Of a stretch of DNA of 9,955 nt, positions 1-6,359 are shown piece after piece. The position numbers and the translations under genes were made by a program. The notes under the pieces were generated by a model. It did no database searches, had not been told where the DNA came from, and saw only the letters and a program-made list of their open reading frames with translations. The DNA lies in the NCBI GenBank assembly GCA_045601345.1, contig JAZRZL010000082.1, forward strand, positions 1 to 9,955. Direction: 5' to 3'. Within the stretch, counting starts at the first letter, position 1. Each line of letters starts with the position of its first letter. This DNA comes from SVMC01 sp045601345. GTDB lineage: Bacteria > Bacillota > Clostridia > Oscillospirales > Oscillospiraceae.

Positions 1-461
1 GAGAGTATTTTGCACAGTTTGGGATGGAATCCCGCGTTATGGAAATGGAGCTATCCTCCGCGACAGTAGAGCTTGCAGCGCTGGCTGTTGGTGTAGAGGG
101 TGCACGAATTGCAAAATCCCTTTCCTTTATGACAAAGGATGGCCCGATCCTGATTATTGTTGCCGGTGATGCCAAGGTGGATAACAGCAAGTATAAGCAC
201 CTGTTTGGACAGAAGGCGGCAATGCTGAAGTTTGATGAGGTGGAAGAACTGATCGGTCACGCGGTCGGCGGTGTCTGCCCCTTTGCCATAAAACCCAATG
301 TCCGAACCTATCTGGATGAATCGCTCAAGCGGTTTACCACGGTCTTTCCCGCCTGTGGCAGCGGCAACTCTGCCATTGAGCTGACCATCCCGGAGCTTGA
401 GCAGTATGCGCAGAACTTTGTCAGTTGGGTCGATGTGACAAAGAGCATGGAAGTAGGCTAA
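1..461 (+). CDS. YbaK/EbsC-family aminoacyl-tRNA deacylase-like protein, 5' end missing
   Basis: The reading frame is open from the window edge (codons from base 3 give EYFAQFG before the Met at 24), so the gene starts upstream and the ATG at 24 is internal. The protein reads SSATVELAALAVGVEGARIAKSL, then the GGVCPFAI segment, then a C-terminal PACGSG...SAIELTIPEL stretch. These are the landmarks of the YbaK/ProX/EbsC editing-domain family, whose members hydrolyse mischarged tRNAs such as Cys-tRNA(Pro). The Lys in RIAKSL (residue 31 counted from the Met at 24) matches the conserved lysine of that family. About 152 residues are visible; free-standing members are usually near 160, so only a few residues are missing. 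It ends one base before fumC and is probably cotranscribed with it. The family is clear; the exact tRNA substrate is not. Confidence 0.85.
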   Translation, partial: EYFAQFGMESRVMEMELSSATVELAALAVGVEGARIAKSLSFMTKDGPILIIVAGDAKVDNSKYKHLFGQKAAMLKFDEVEELIGHAVGGVCPFAIKPNVRTYLDESLKRFTTVFPACGSGNSAIELTIPELEQYAQNFVSWVDVTKSMEVG

Positions 462-462
462 T

Positions 463-1836
463 ATGGATAAATATCGTGTAGAACGCGATTCCATGGGGGA
501 AATTATGGTTCCGGCTGACCGCTATTGGGGTGCCCAGACCCAGCGGAGTCTGGAGCATTTTCCCATCGGTGTGGAAAAAATGCCCCCAGAAGTGATTTCT
601 GCCTTTGCTACGCTGAAAAAGGCGGCGGCGATTGCCAATCAAAAGCTGGGAAGGCTGACGGACGAGCGCGGTGAGCTGATTTGCCGCGTCTGTGATGAAA
701 TTCAGGAAGGAAAGCTGGAAGGAAATTTCCCTCTGGCTGTTTGGCAGACCGGAAGCGGTACCCAGTCCAATATGAATGTGAATGAGGTCATTGCCAACCG
801 AGGCAATGAGCTGGCAGGGGAGAAGCTGCTTCATCCCAATGACCATGTCAATTGTTCCCAAAGCTCCAATGATACCTTCCCCTCTGCCATGCATATTGCA
901 GCAGCACAGGGAATCAGGCGGCAGCTTCTGCCTGCTATGGAGGAAATGGAGCAGGAGCTTCTTAGATTGGAGGAAGCCAATCGCGGCATTATCAAAACAG
1001 GCCGCACCCATTTGCAGGATGCGGTTCCCATTGCGTTTTCTCAGGAAATCTCCGGCTGGCGTGCAATGCTCCTGTGCTGCAAGGATATGCTCGAAAAGGC
1101 ATTAGAGGCGCTTTATCCTCTGGCGCTTGGCGGTACAGCGGTTGGCACCGGTCTGAATGCCCCTACCGGATTTGCAGAAGGTGTCGCTGAAGAAGTAGCA
1201 GCATTGACCGGCCTTCCCTTTGTTTCTGCGGAGAACAAATTCCATGCGCTAAGCTCCAGAGATGCCATGGTATTTGCCCATGGTGCTCTGAAAGCCTTAG
1301 CTGCTGACTTAATGAAGATTGCCAACGATATTCGCTGGCTTGCCTCCGGCCCCCGATGCGGGCTTGGAGAAATCTCCATCCCGGAGAATGAGCCGGGAAG
1401 CTCTATTATGCCGGGTAAGGTGAACCCTACCCAGTGCGAGGCGCTGACTATGGTGGCCGTGCAGGTCATGGGCAATGATGCGGCGGTAGGTATTGCTGCG
1501 AGTCAGGGCAATTTCCAGCTAAATGTGTTTATGCCGGTGCTGTTTTATAATTTTAATCAGTCTGTTCGGCTGTTATCCGATGCGATCCGCACGTTCGTAA
1601 AAAATTGTCTGTGCGGTCTTACGGCCAATCGGGAGAAAATGCGGGAGAATCTGGAAAAATCCCTGATGCTGGTGACAGCGCTCAATCCTCATATTGGCTA
1701 CGACCGCGCCGCAAAGGTTGCCAAGCTGGCATTCCGGGAGAATTGCTCTCTCAAGGAAGCCGCTGTTGCCCTGGGATTTTTAACGGGGGAGGAATATGAC
1801 CGCGCTGTTCAGCCGGATAAAATGTGCGAAGGTTAA
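463..1836 (+). CDS. fumC: Fumarate hydratase, class II
   Basis: The 457-residue product has the length and motifs of class II (iron-independent, tetrameric) fumarases, which interconvert fumarate and L-malate in the cytoplasm. Visible landmarks are TGSGTQSNMN at residues 96-105, SSNDT at 134-138, GRTHLQDA with the catalytic-type His at 183, and the superfamily signature GSSIMPGKVNP starting at residue 312, whose flexible loop carries the catalytic serine. The start ATG at 463 follows the previous stop by one base; the ribosome site is weak (GGAAGTAGG-like), which fits translational coupling. The N-terminal MDKYRVERDSMGEIMVP is typical of bacterial FumC. Aspartase and argininosuccinate lyase share the signature, but the overall sequence fits fumarase best. 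In a fermentative anaerobe it would serve the malate-fumarate step of a partial TCA or succinate branch (inference). Confidence 0.95.
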   Translation: MDKYRVERDSMGEIMVPADRYWGAQTQRSLEHFPIGVEKMPPEVISAFATLKKAAAIANQKLGRLTDERGELICRVCDEIQEGKLEGNFPLAVWQTGSGTQSNMNVNEVIANRGNELAGEKLLHPNDHVNCSQSSNDTFPSAMHIAAAQGIRRQLLPAMEEMEQELLRLEEANRGIIKTGRTHLQDAVPIAFSQEISGWRAMLLCCKDMLEKALEALYPLALGGTAVGTGLNAPTGFAEGVAEEVAALTGLPFVSAENKFHALSSRDAMVFAHGALKALAADLMKIANDIRWLASGPRCGLGEISIPENEPGSSIMPGKVNPTQCEALTMVAVQVMGNDAAVGIAASQGNFQLNVFMPVLFYNFNQSVRLLSDAIRTFVKNCLCGLTANREKMRENLEKSLMLVTALNPHIGYDRAAKVAKLAFRENCSLKEAAVALGFLTGEEYDRAVQPDKMCEG

Positions 1837-1840
1837 GGGA

Positions 1841-1863
1841 GGACAGAGAACCGTCACCTGTCC
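1841..1863. repeat. Short palindrome, probable relic of the large palindromic repeats further on
   Basis: GGACAG and CTGTCC form a 6-bp stem around AGAACCGTCAC just after the fumC stop. The core AGAACCGTC is shared with the right arms of the large palindromes at 5808-5900 and 6184-6284, so this may be a decayed or partial copy. It has no U-tract and is a poor terminator. Confidence 0.4.
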
Positions 1864-1879
1864 TATGCCAAATAAACTA

Positions 1880-1908
1880 TTGACAATTATGAAATTATAG
1901 TATAGAAT
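1880..1908 (+). promoter_or_regulatory. Sigma-A type promoter
   Basis: TTGACA at 1880-1885, a 17-base spacer and TAGAAT at 1903-1908 form a near-consensus vegetative promoter in an AT-rich stretch. Transcription would begin near 1915 and run through the micro-ORF, the repeat copy and the structured leader into the large secreted-protein gene, unless it stops earlier. No other equally good promoter is seen before 2434. Confidence 0.6.
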
Positions 1909-1956
1909 GATAAAGATTAATTGCATTCCGAATAATTATAGAGAGGATTGACAATT

Positions 1957-2034
1957 ATGGCAGAATTTGCGACACTTATTCAAGCAAGCAAGGCGTTGTT
2001 TCGCCCTGCTCTTTTGCTGATTCTTTTAATTTAA
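1957..2034 (+). CDS. Possible 25-codon hydrophobic micro-ORF
   Basis: An ATG at 1957 lies ten bases after GAGAGG (1941-1946) and about 40 bases downstream of a promoter-predicted transcript start. The product starts MAEFATLIQASKALF and ends in a hydrophobic Leu/Ile run (LLLILLI) before TAA. It could be a leader peptide, a small membrane peptide, or the stub of a gene cut short by the repeat sequence that follows. No family is recognised. A 13-base string ATTGACAATTATG occurs both at the promoter (1879-1891) and across this start codon (1947-1959), so part of the apparent signal may come from a local duplication. Confidence 0.25.
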   Translation: MAEFATLIQASKALFRPALLLILLI

Positions 2035-2096
2035 TAAAATTGAAGGCATATGATGTTGGTGGAGTATCACAGACATTGTATGCCTTTTTATATAAG

Positions 2097-2254
2097 GTCA
2101 CCTCTATAAATTCATCACAGTCGAATCTGCAGGTCTTGTTTCCGTCATACTTCACAAAAATCCTCGGGGATAGATCCAGTATTCCCTGCGGTTTTTGTTG
2201 CGTCTGACGAAAAAATCCCTCGCAGCTCGACTCGCGCTGAATTTTTAGAGCTGC
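2097..2254 (-). repeat. Dispersed ~155-bp repeat, copy 1 (minus orientation)
   Basis: Read on the minus strand, these 158 bases match 8235-8389 on the plus strand with about 20 mismatches and one 3-base insertion by hand alignment (roughly 87% identity). The inner end starts with a GCAGCTC...GAGCTGC stem, and a shared reading frame encodes PRIFVKYDGNKT and FDCDEF. In this copy the second hairpin is degraded by several mismatches. It does not lie next to the end of any minus-strand gene, so a terminator role here is doubtful. It is more likely a mobile or recombined repeat. The minus-strand frame continues open to 1976, but without recognisable homology. Confidence 0.75.
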
Positions 2255-2309
2255 CCATAAATAATGGTCCGTTAGAACATATTTAATAATTAGAAAGAAG
2301 GGTGTGATG

Positions 2310-2433
2310 CCGTATAGTCTGCTTCCGCAGGTGAGGAGGTAGATGAATTTACCCGCCCCATGGAGGGGCAAACGTTTTTCCAACTGCCGGGTCATGCCGG
2401 CAAATACAAATTTTTAGAAAGGAATTTATTATT
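2310..2433 (+). promoter_or_regulatory. Hairpin-rich 5' leader of the large secreted-protein gene
   Basis: Four successive small stems can be drawn: CTGC-TTCC-GCAG (2319-2330), GGTA/TACC (2338-2353), GCCCC-ATGGA-GGGGC (2355-2369) and TGCCGG-GTCATG-CCGGCA (2385-2402). An AGAAAGGA ribosome-binding site (about 2416-2423) follows, with the ATG at 2434. The density of stems and GC content stands out in an AT-rich intergenic region and suggests a structured RNA such as a cis-regulatory element. I do not recognise a named riboswitch class. Confidence 0.4.
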
Positions 2434-5400
2434 ATGAAGAAACGTATTTTAAGTATGCTCCTTGCACTTGCTATGATTTTTAGCATGATCGCCGGCACAT
2501 CGGTGTCCGTATCGGCGGCAGATACTATAAGAATCCGTGTAAGCGACACTGGCTTGCCTTTGGGTGGTAGCGGCAGAGCTCATATTTTTTTAAAAAATGT
2601 GAATGGTGCCAAAGATCCAAGTACGATGACCAAGTTATATATGTCTGGTTATGATGTTACCCAGATGGAAATGGCGTACGGTAATATAAATACCGCAGGC
2701 AGTATTACTTCTCTTTATTTTCGGGTTGAGCCAGGTACATATGAACTTTATTGTATGTATATTGATCTTTGGAATCCGATGAATCCATTTGTGATTTCAA
2801 AAGTAAAGAGTATTACGATTAGCGCTTCTACTCCTCAGAATTCAACGCTATCTCTTTCAGATTTTTATGTTAGTACTGACTATACTTCGGAAAGTCAATA
2901 CCGTGGTCCTGGTTGGTATCACTGCCACAATGCGAGCAATAGCTATATTATTGCCAATGGTATGCACTGGCACACCTGCACCACCGCTGGCTGTGCATTG
3001 AATAAAAATTCAACGGCAGCATCCTTGTTTGCCGATACAACAGTCTGCGGGAATACAACTGTGGGTGAACAGTTGAAAACCAGACTTGGGTATGGGGCGC
3101 ACGTTTTTACCGCTTCCTATGAGCAGGGCACTGGTGCGAATGCTGACAAGCATTGCGGCGTGTGCGAATGCGGTGAATCCAGCGGTATATGGGAGAATCA
3201 TGTTTATGATGCAACAACCTACCTTTGCGTCTGCGGAGCGGAAGAAGAACATGCCGCAGACTACAGCGCAATTGAGGAAGAGCTTAGCAACGTACCGAAG
3301 GATCTTTCCATTTACACGGACGAGAGTGTACTTGAGCTCACCAACCTTATAAATTCCATAGACTATAATTTGACCTCCAGCCAGCAGAAAGATATCCTTG
3401 AATTGGCATCAGATATCCATAATGCGATTTTTGCTCTGGTACTCAAGCTTGCAAACTATGACGAAGTTGATGCTGCCATTGCCGCAGCGGAGGAGTATTA
3501 CATTTACGCTGACAATTATATTAACTTTGACGCTGTTGAAGCAGCTATCGACGAAGCTGAGGAAGTTGACAGGAATTTTGACATAACCCATCAGGACGAG
3601 GTCGACGCGATAGCAGCAGCGATCTACAACGCGCTCGATGCTCTTGTTGAAGCCGGCTCTGCCGATTATACCGAAGTTGATGCCGCTATTGCCAAAGCGA
3701 ATGAGTATAACGCCGATGATTATCAAAATTTTGACGCTGTTGAAGATGCCATTGCCAATGTTACAACAGGCTTAAACGAGAACCATCAGGACGAGGTCGA
3801 CGCAATGGCAAAGGCAATCAACGATGCGATTGATGCGCTCGAACTCAAGGACGCGGACTATACGGCAGTCGAGACTGCGCTGATGCAAGCCGATGAATGC
3901 TATGAAGGTAACTACACCACAGATTCCTGGGAAAATCTTCAGAAAGCAATAGAAGATGTTATATACGGTCTGAAAGTAGACAAACAGGACGAGGTTGACA
4001 CAATGGCACAGGCGCTCGAAGACGCGACAGATGCTCTTGTATTGGCCGCTGCTGATGTCAACGGCATCAGATACGCAACCTTCGACGAAGCAGTTGAGGC
4101 AGCTAACGCATTGGCAGAAGAGAATAGTGATGCTACATATTGCACAAAGCTGCTTCAGGACGAATATGTATGGGGTCCTACACAGTTCTTCAGAGGCAAT
4201 CACGTTCTTGATCTGAACGGTTTTACGCTTGCCTACGATGGTGAAGATGATAAGAGAGGTCTTGTCATTGTTCACAACGGTGCCTCTCTGACGGTGGATG
4301 ATTTGTCTGGGAAGGATCCGGGCACGATTCGTTCCGGCAGCCATATGTATGCCGCAATTGCGTTCGGTGCAGAAAAAGATGAATCGGAACCCGCAACGTT
4401 TATCCTTAAGAAGGGTAACATTGTTGGTTATTACTACGGAATTGCCGGAAATGGTCAAAGATCCAATACCAAGGTTGTGATTGAAGGCGGTAGCGTAAGC
4501 GCAACTGCGGAGTATAACTTTGGCATCTTTAATCCCCAGAAAAACAGCACAGTAGAGATCAAGGGCGGTACGATCTCTGCCAAGAACGCCGCAATTGAAA
4601 TGCGTGCGGGCGATCTGTCCATCACGGGCGGTAACTTAACGGCTTCTGCTGATTATTATGATGTTGTCTCCAATCCGAGCGGTACGACTACGATTGGCGC
4701 GGCTGTCGCAATCTCCCAGCACACGACGAAGGAGCCAATCAATGTAAGTATCACGGGCGGTACGATCACCGGCTGCAAATCTGTTTCTGTGGCGAATCCC
4801 GAAAATAATGATACGAATAACGTATATGTTGCCCTCGGAGCTGCCACCTATACCGGCGGACTTGCATACAGCGCATATCCCAGCGCCACTGTAAAAAACG
4901 AAGGCAGCGGTCTTGCTGCTCCCGAAGGATATGTCTGGAATTCTCAGAATAAACTTGTTCCGACACAAATCTATAAGATTTCTGATTGGAATTGGACTTC
5001 CTCTGGTGCGAAAACCTTTGCAACGGCTGTTTTCATGAGCGATGTGAACAATGAAGGCAAGCTGATTCTTCCTGCCATGGTGACTTCCTCTGCGGCAGAA
5101 GGCTATATCACCTATACTGCTTCCGTTAAGCTCGGTGAAATCGAATATACCTCCAGCAAGACGGATTCGGCGGTCAATAATTTTGAAATTGAAAACGGTA
5201 CGATTATTGACGGCCTGAGAGAGGACGGAGAATATCACTACAACGATGTCATTACCGTAAAGGCGGCTGACCCGGAGGAAGGGAAGTACTTTGCCGGCTG
5301 GTATCTCAATGGAGAAAAGGTCAGCGATTCTCAGACTTATAAGTTCTATCTCAAGACCAATACGCAGCTTGAAGCCAGATATGCAGAGGTGCCTGTGGAG

Positions 5401-5784
5401 CTTGCCCCGTTGGTTGCTCTGGAGCTTTCAGACAGAATTGACCTTACGGGTGGCCAGCAGCAGGTTAAGCTGATTGTCCGTTGGGAGCTTCCGTCCGGCT
5501 ATCGACCCGTTGAGGCCGGTTTTGTGAGAACCTATAACGATGAGAATGGCAATTCTGACACCCTGACACTTGAAAATGTGAACGGCACTGAGATTAAGAA
5601 AAACTCTGTAGCCGCAGTCCGCAATACCGGCAGCTATACCCTGAACCTGAACCTGAGTGCTGCCACGGCCTTAAAGAATCTCCATTACGTTGGCTATATT
5701 ACGTGTACCAATGCCGCTGGTGAGACGATTACCGTCTATACCGATTTGGCAAAGAGCAATGCGAAGCAAATTTTTCCTGCCTAA
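2434..5784 (+). CDS. Large secreted multi-domain surface-type protein (FIVAR-like repeats, beta-helix)
   Basis: The 1116-residue product begins with a classical signal peptide (MKKR, hydrophobic core, cleavage near SVSA-A at 28-29). Residues 30-150 look beta-rich. Residues 161-267 form a Cys/His module with HCH at 163-165, HWHTC at 178-182, C187, C205, HCGVCECG at 240-247, H256 and CVCG at 265-268, possibly metal-binding. Four helical repeats of 64-70 residues start near 275, 340, 410 and 474, each opening A-[DN]-Y-x-x-[IV]; they resemble FIVAR domains found in cell-surface and carbohydrate-associated proteins. Residues ~590-780 carry repeated GG-turn strands (IEGGSVS, IKGGTIS, ITGGNLT, ITGGTIT), typical of a right-handed beta-helix. 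GKYFAGWYLNGE at ~950 is a Listeria-Bacteroides/Flg_new-type repeat. The last ~115 residues are an unrecognised beta-rich domain. There is no LPXTG, S-layer or choline-binding anchor, so it is secreted or held non-covalently. No catalytic residues can be named; adhesion or glycan binding is inference. Confidence 0.85.
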   Translation: MKKRILSMLLALAMIFSMIAGTSVSVSAADTIRIRVSDTGLPLGGSGRAHIFLKNVNGAKDPSTMTKLYMSGYDVTQMEMAYGNINTAGSITSLYFRVEPGTYELYCMYIDLWNPMNPFVISKVKSITISASTPQNSTLSLSDFYVSTDYTSESQYRGPGWYHCHNASNSYIIANGMHWHTCTTAGCALNKNSTAASLFADTTVCGNTTVGEQLKTRLGYGAHVFTASYEQGTGANADKHCGVCECGESSGIWENHVYDATTYLCVCGAEEEHAADYSAIEEELSNVPKDLSIYTDESVLELTNLINSIDYNLTSSQQKDILELASDIHNAIFALVLKLANYDEVDAAIAAAEEYYIYADNYINFDAVEAAIDEAEEVDRNFDITHQDEVDAIAAAIYNALDALVEAGSADYTEVDAAIAKANEYNADDYQNFDAVEDAIANVTTGLNENHQDEVDAMAKAINDAIDALELKDADYTAVETALMQADECYEGNYTTDSWENLQKAIEDVIYGLKVDKQDEVDTMAQALEDATDALVLAAADVNGIRYATFDEAVEAANALAEENSDATYCTKLLQDEYVWGPTQFFRGNHVLDLNGFTLAYDGEDDKRGLVIVHNGASLTVDDLSGKDPGTIRSGSHMYAAIAFGAEKDESEPATFILKKGNIVGYYYGIAGNGQRSNTKVVIEGGSVSATAEYNFGIFNPQKNSTVEIKGGTISAKNAAIEMRAGDLSITGGNLTASADYYDVVSNPSGTTTIGAAVAISQHTTKEPINVSITGGTITGCKSVSVANPENNDTNNVYVALGAATYTGGLAYSAYPSATVKNEGSGLAAPEGYVWNSQNKLVPTQIYKISDWNWTSSGAKTFATAVFMSDVNNEGKLILPAMVTSSAAEGYITYTASVKLGEIEYTSSKTDSAVNNFEIENGTIIDGLREDGEYHYNDVITVKAADPEEGKYFAGWYLNGEKVSDSQTYKFYLKTNTQLEARYAEVPVELAPLVALELSDRIDLTGGQQQVKLIVRWELPSGYRPVEAGFVRTYNDENGNSDTLTLENVNGTEIKKNSVAAVRNTGSYTLNLNLSAATALKNLHYVGYITCTNAAGETITVYTDLAKSNAKQIFPA
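3256..4047 (+). repeat. Four-unit FIVAR-like tandem repeat inside the secreted protein
   Basis: Units begin near 3256, 3451, 3661 and 3853. Later units share DNA as well as protein: CATCAGGACGAGGTCGACGC occurs at about 3589 and 3783, with a diverged version near 3984. This pattern points to internal duplication within the gene. Unit 1 is the most diverged. Confidence 0.7.
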
Positions 5785-5807
5785 ATAGACTGCTTTAAAA
5801 CCCAGTG

Positions 5808-5900
5808 GGGGACAAGGGGACGGTTCTCCTGTCCCCTTAATCTGTACAAGAATAACAAAAAACGGAAACGGACAAGGGGGAGAACCGTCCCCTTGTCCCC
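5808..5900. repeat. Large palindromic repeat, copy A
   Basis: A 22-bp perfect inverted repeat has its left arm at 5808-5829 and right arm at 5879-5900 (core GGGGACGGTTCTCC and its complement), around a ~49-base centre containing AATCTGTACAAGAATAAC. It lies 24 bases after the secreted-protein stop. It resembles REP-type palindromes common in Firmicutes intergenic regions, often tied to Y1 (RAYT-like) transposases; that link is inference, since no transposase is in the window. It may act as a terminator. Relative to copy B it lacks four bases (ACGG) in the right half. Confidence 0.85.
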
Positions 5901-5915
5901 TTCGTTAATTATTTC

Positions 5916-5943
5916 TTGACAATTATTTCTTTTTCTGTATAAT
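5916..5943 (+). promoter_or_regulatory. Consensus sigma-A promoter for the small gene
   Basis: TTGACA at 5916-5921, a 16-base spacer and TATAAT at 5938-5943 give a fully consensus promoter. It lies just after palindrome copy A. The only gene before the next terminator-like palindrome is the 40-codon ORF at 6044, leaving an untranslated leader of roughly 90 bases. A weak inverted repeat (AGGTAATTG / CAATTCCT, 5972-5993) sits in that leader. Confidence 0.75.
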
Positions 5944-6043
5944 ATTATTTAGGGATTTTTTGCATATTTACAGGTAATTGCATTTCAATTCCTAAGCATT
6001 ATCCAACTTTTTGCTATATTTTTTATGAAGAGAGGTGAGAAAT

Positions 6044-6166
6044 GTGGAAGATTATATCAAGGAATTACAGTTTTTACCTAAAGTCAGTTTTGTTTCTCTG
6101 AACGCTAATACAGATGCTTTAATTCCTAGCCTTCAGGACACTGAGGAATCTACCGACCTCGAATAA
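6044..6166 (+). CDS. Small 40-residue protein, GTG start, unknown function
   Basis: GTG at 6044 follows AGAGGTGA (6031-6038), a close match to the anti-Shine-Dalgarno complement, at a 5-base spacing. The frame then runs 40 codons to TAA. The product starts V/M-EDYIKELQFLPKVSF, is mixed hydrophobic in the first half and ends acidic (DTEESTDLE); there is no signal peptide, transmembrane segment or cysteine. An overlapping ATG at 6042 gives only 19 codons in another frame and is the less likely start. The gene has its own consensus promoter and is closed off by palindrome copy B, so it forms an independent small transcription unit. No family is recognised. It might be a peptide precursor, a small regulatory protein, or the 5' fragment of a longer gene truncated by the repeat. 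Confidence 0.55.
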   Translation: MEDYIKELQFLPKVSFVSLNANTDALIPSLQDTEESTDLE

Positions 6167-6183
6167 GAGTAATATTTTTGCTT

Positions 6184-6284
6184 AAGGTGACAAGGGGACG
6201 GTTCTCCTGTCCTCTTAATCTGTACAAGAATAACAAAAAACGGAAACGGACAAGGGGACGGGAGAACCGTCCCCTTGTCACCTT
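6184..6284. repeat. Large palindromic repeat, copy B
   Basis: Perfect 24-bp arms at 6184-6207 and 6261-6284 extend inward by about nine more pairs including two G-U pairs. The central loop is nearly identical to copy A and in the same orientation. The right arm runs into a T5 tract (6283-6287). Confidence 0.85.
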
Positions 6285-6287
6285 TTT
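6184..6287 (+). terminator. Probable terminator of the small gene, formed by palindrome copy B
   Basis: A very long stem (24 perfect pairs plus about nine imperfect ones) is followed directly by TTTTT, and it lies 17 bases after the small-gene stop and 7 bases before the next -35 box. It would separate the small gene from the GntR operon. The loop of about 35 bases is long for a classical intrinsic terminator. Confidence 0.5.
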
Positions 6288-6293
6288 AAGAGC

Positions 6294-6322
6294 TTGACAT
6301 TTTTTAGATGATGTGCTATTAT
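6294..6322 (+). promoter_or_regulatory. Consensus promoter of the GntR-ABC operon
   Basis: TTGACA at 6294-6299, a 17-base spacer and TATTAT at 6317-6322, with TG at 6314-6315 giving an extended -10. The predicted start is near 6329, about 30 bases before the gntR ATG. Confidence 0.8.
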
Positions 6323-6331
6323 ATTACGCAG

Positions 6332-6347
6332 ATAATACAATAATACA
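6332..6347 (+). promoter_or_regulatory. Candidate GntR operator: tandem ATAATACA
   Basis: ATAATACA is repeated twice with no gap, just downstream of the predicted transcript start and just before the AAGGAGG ribosome site (6347-6353). The -10 box TATTAT (6317-6322) pairs in inverted sense with ATAATA at 6332. Genes of this regulator type are usually autoregulated, so this is a reasonable binding site, though unproven. Confidence 0.35.
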
Positions 6348-6359
6348 AGGAGGACGTGT

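Noticed and set aside
421..1475. Several long minus-strand open frames inside fumC
   Set aside because: They are antisense shadows of a strongly conserved gene with no family features of their own.
1976..2395. A 139-codon minus-strand gene
   Set aside because: It spans the repeat copy and the structured leader, has no promoter or ribosome site of note, and only the repeat part is shared with copy 2; kept as a repeat rather than a gene.
2355..2402. Cyclic-di-GMP-I (GEMM) riboswitch upstream of the secreted protein, suggested by GGGGCAAACG and CCGGGT...CCGGC
   Set aside because: The conserved GACGCAAAGC segment is missing, the order of elements is wrong and there is no tetraloop-receptor pair, so only fragments resemble the aptamer.
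3409..5238. Long minus-strand open frames inside the secreted-protein gene
   Set aside because: They mirror low-complexity repeats of the sense gene and show no start signals or recognisable domains.
5700..5784. LPXTG or other cell-wall anchor at the C-terminus of the secreted protein
   Set aside because: The protein ends AKSNAKQIFPA with no sortase motif, hydrophobic segment or charged tail.
5808..6284. CRISPR-like array of repeats
   Set aside because: Only two copies, each an internally palindromic ~95-base unit, separated by a promoter and a gene; no regular spacers or cas genes.
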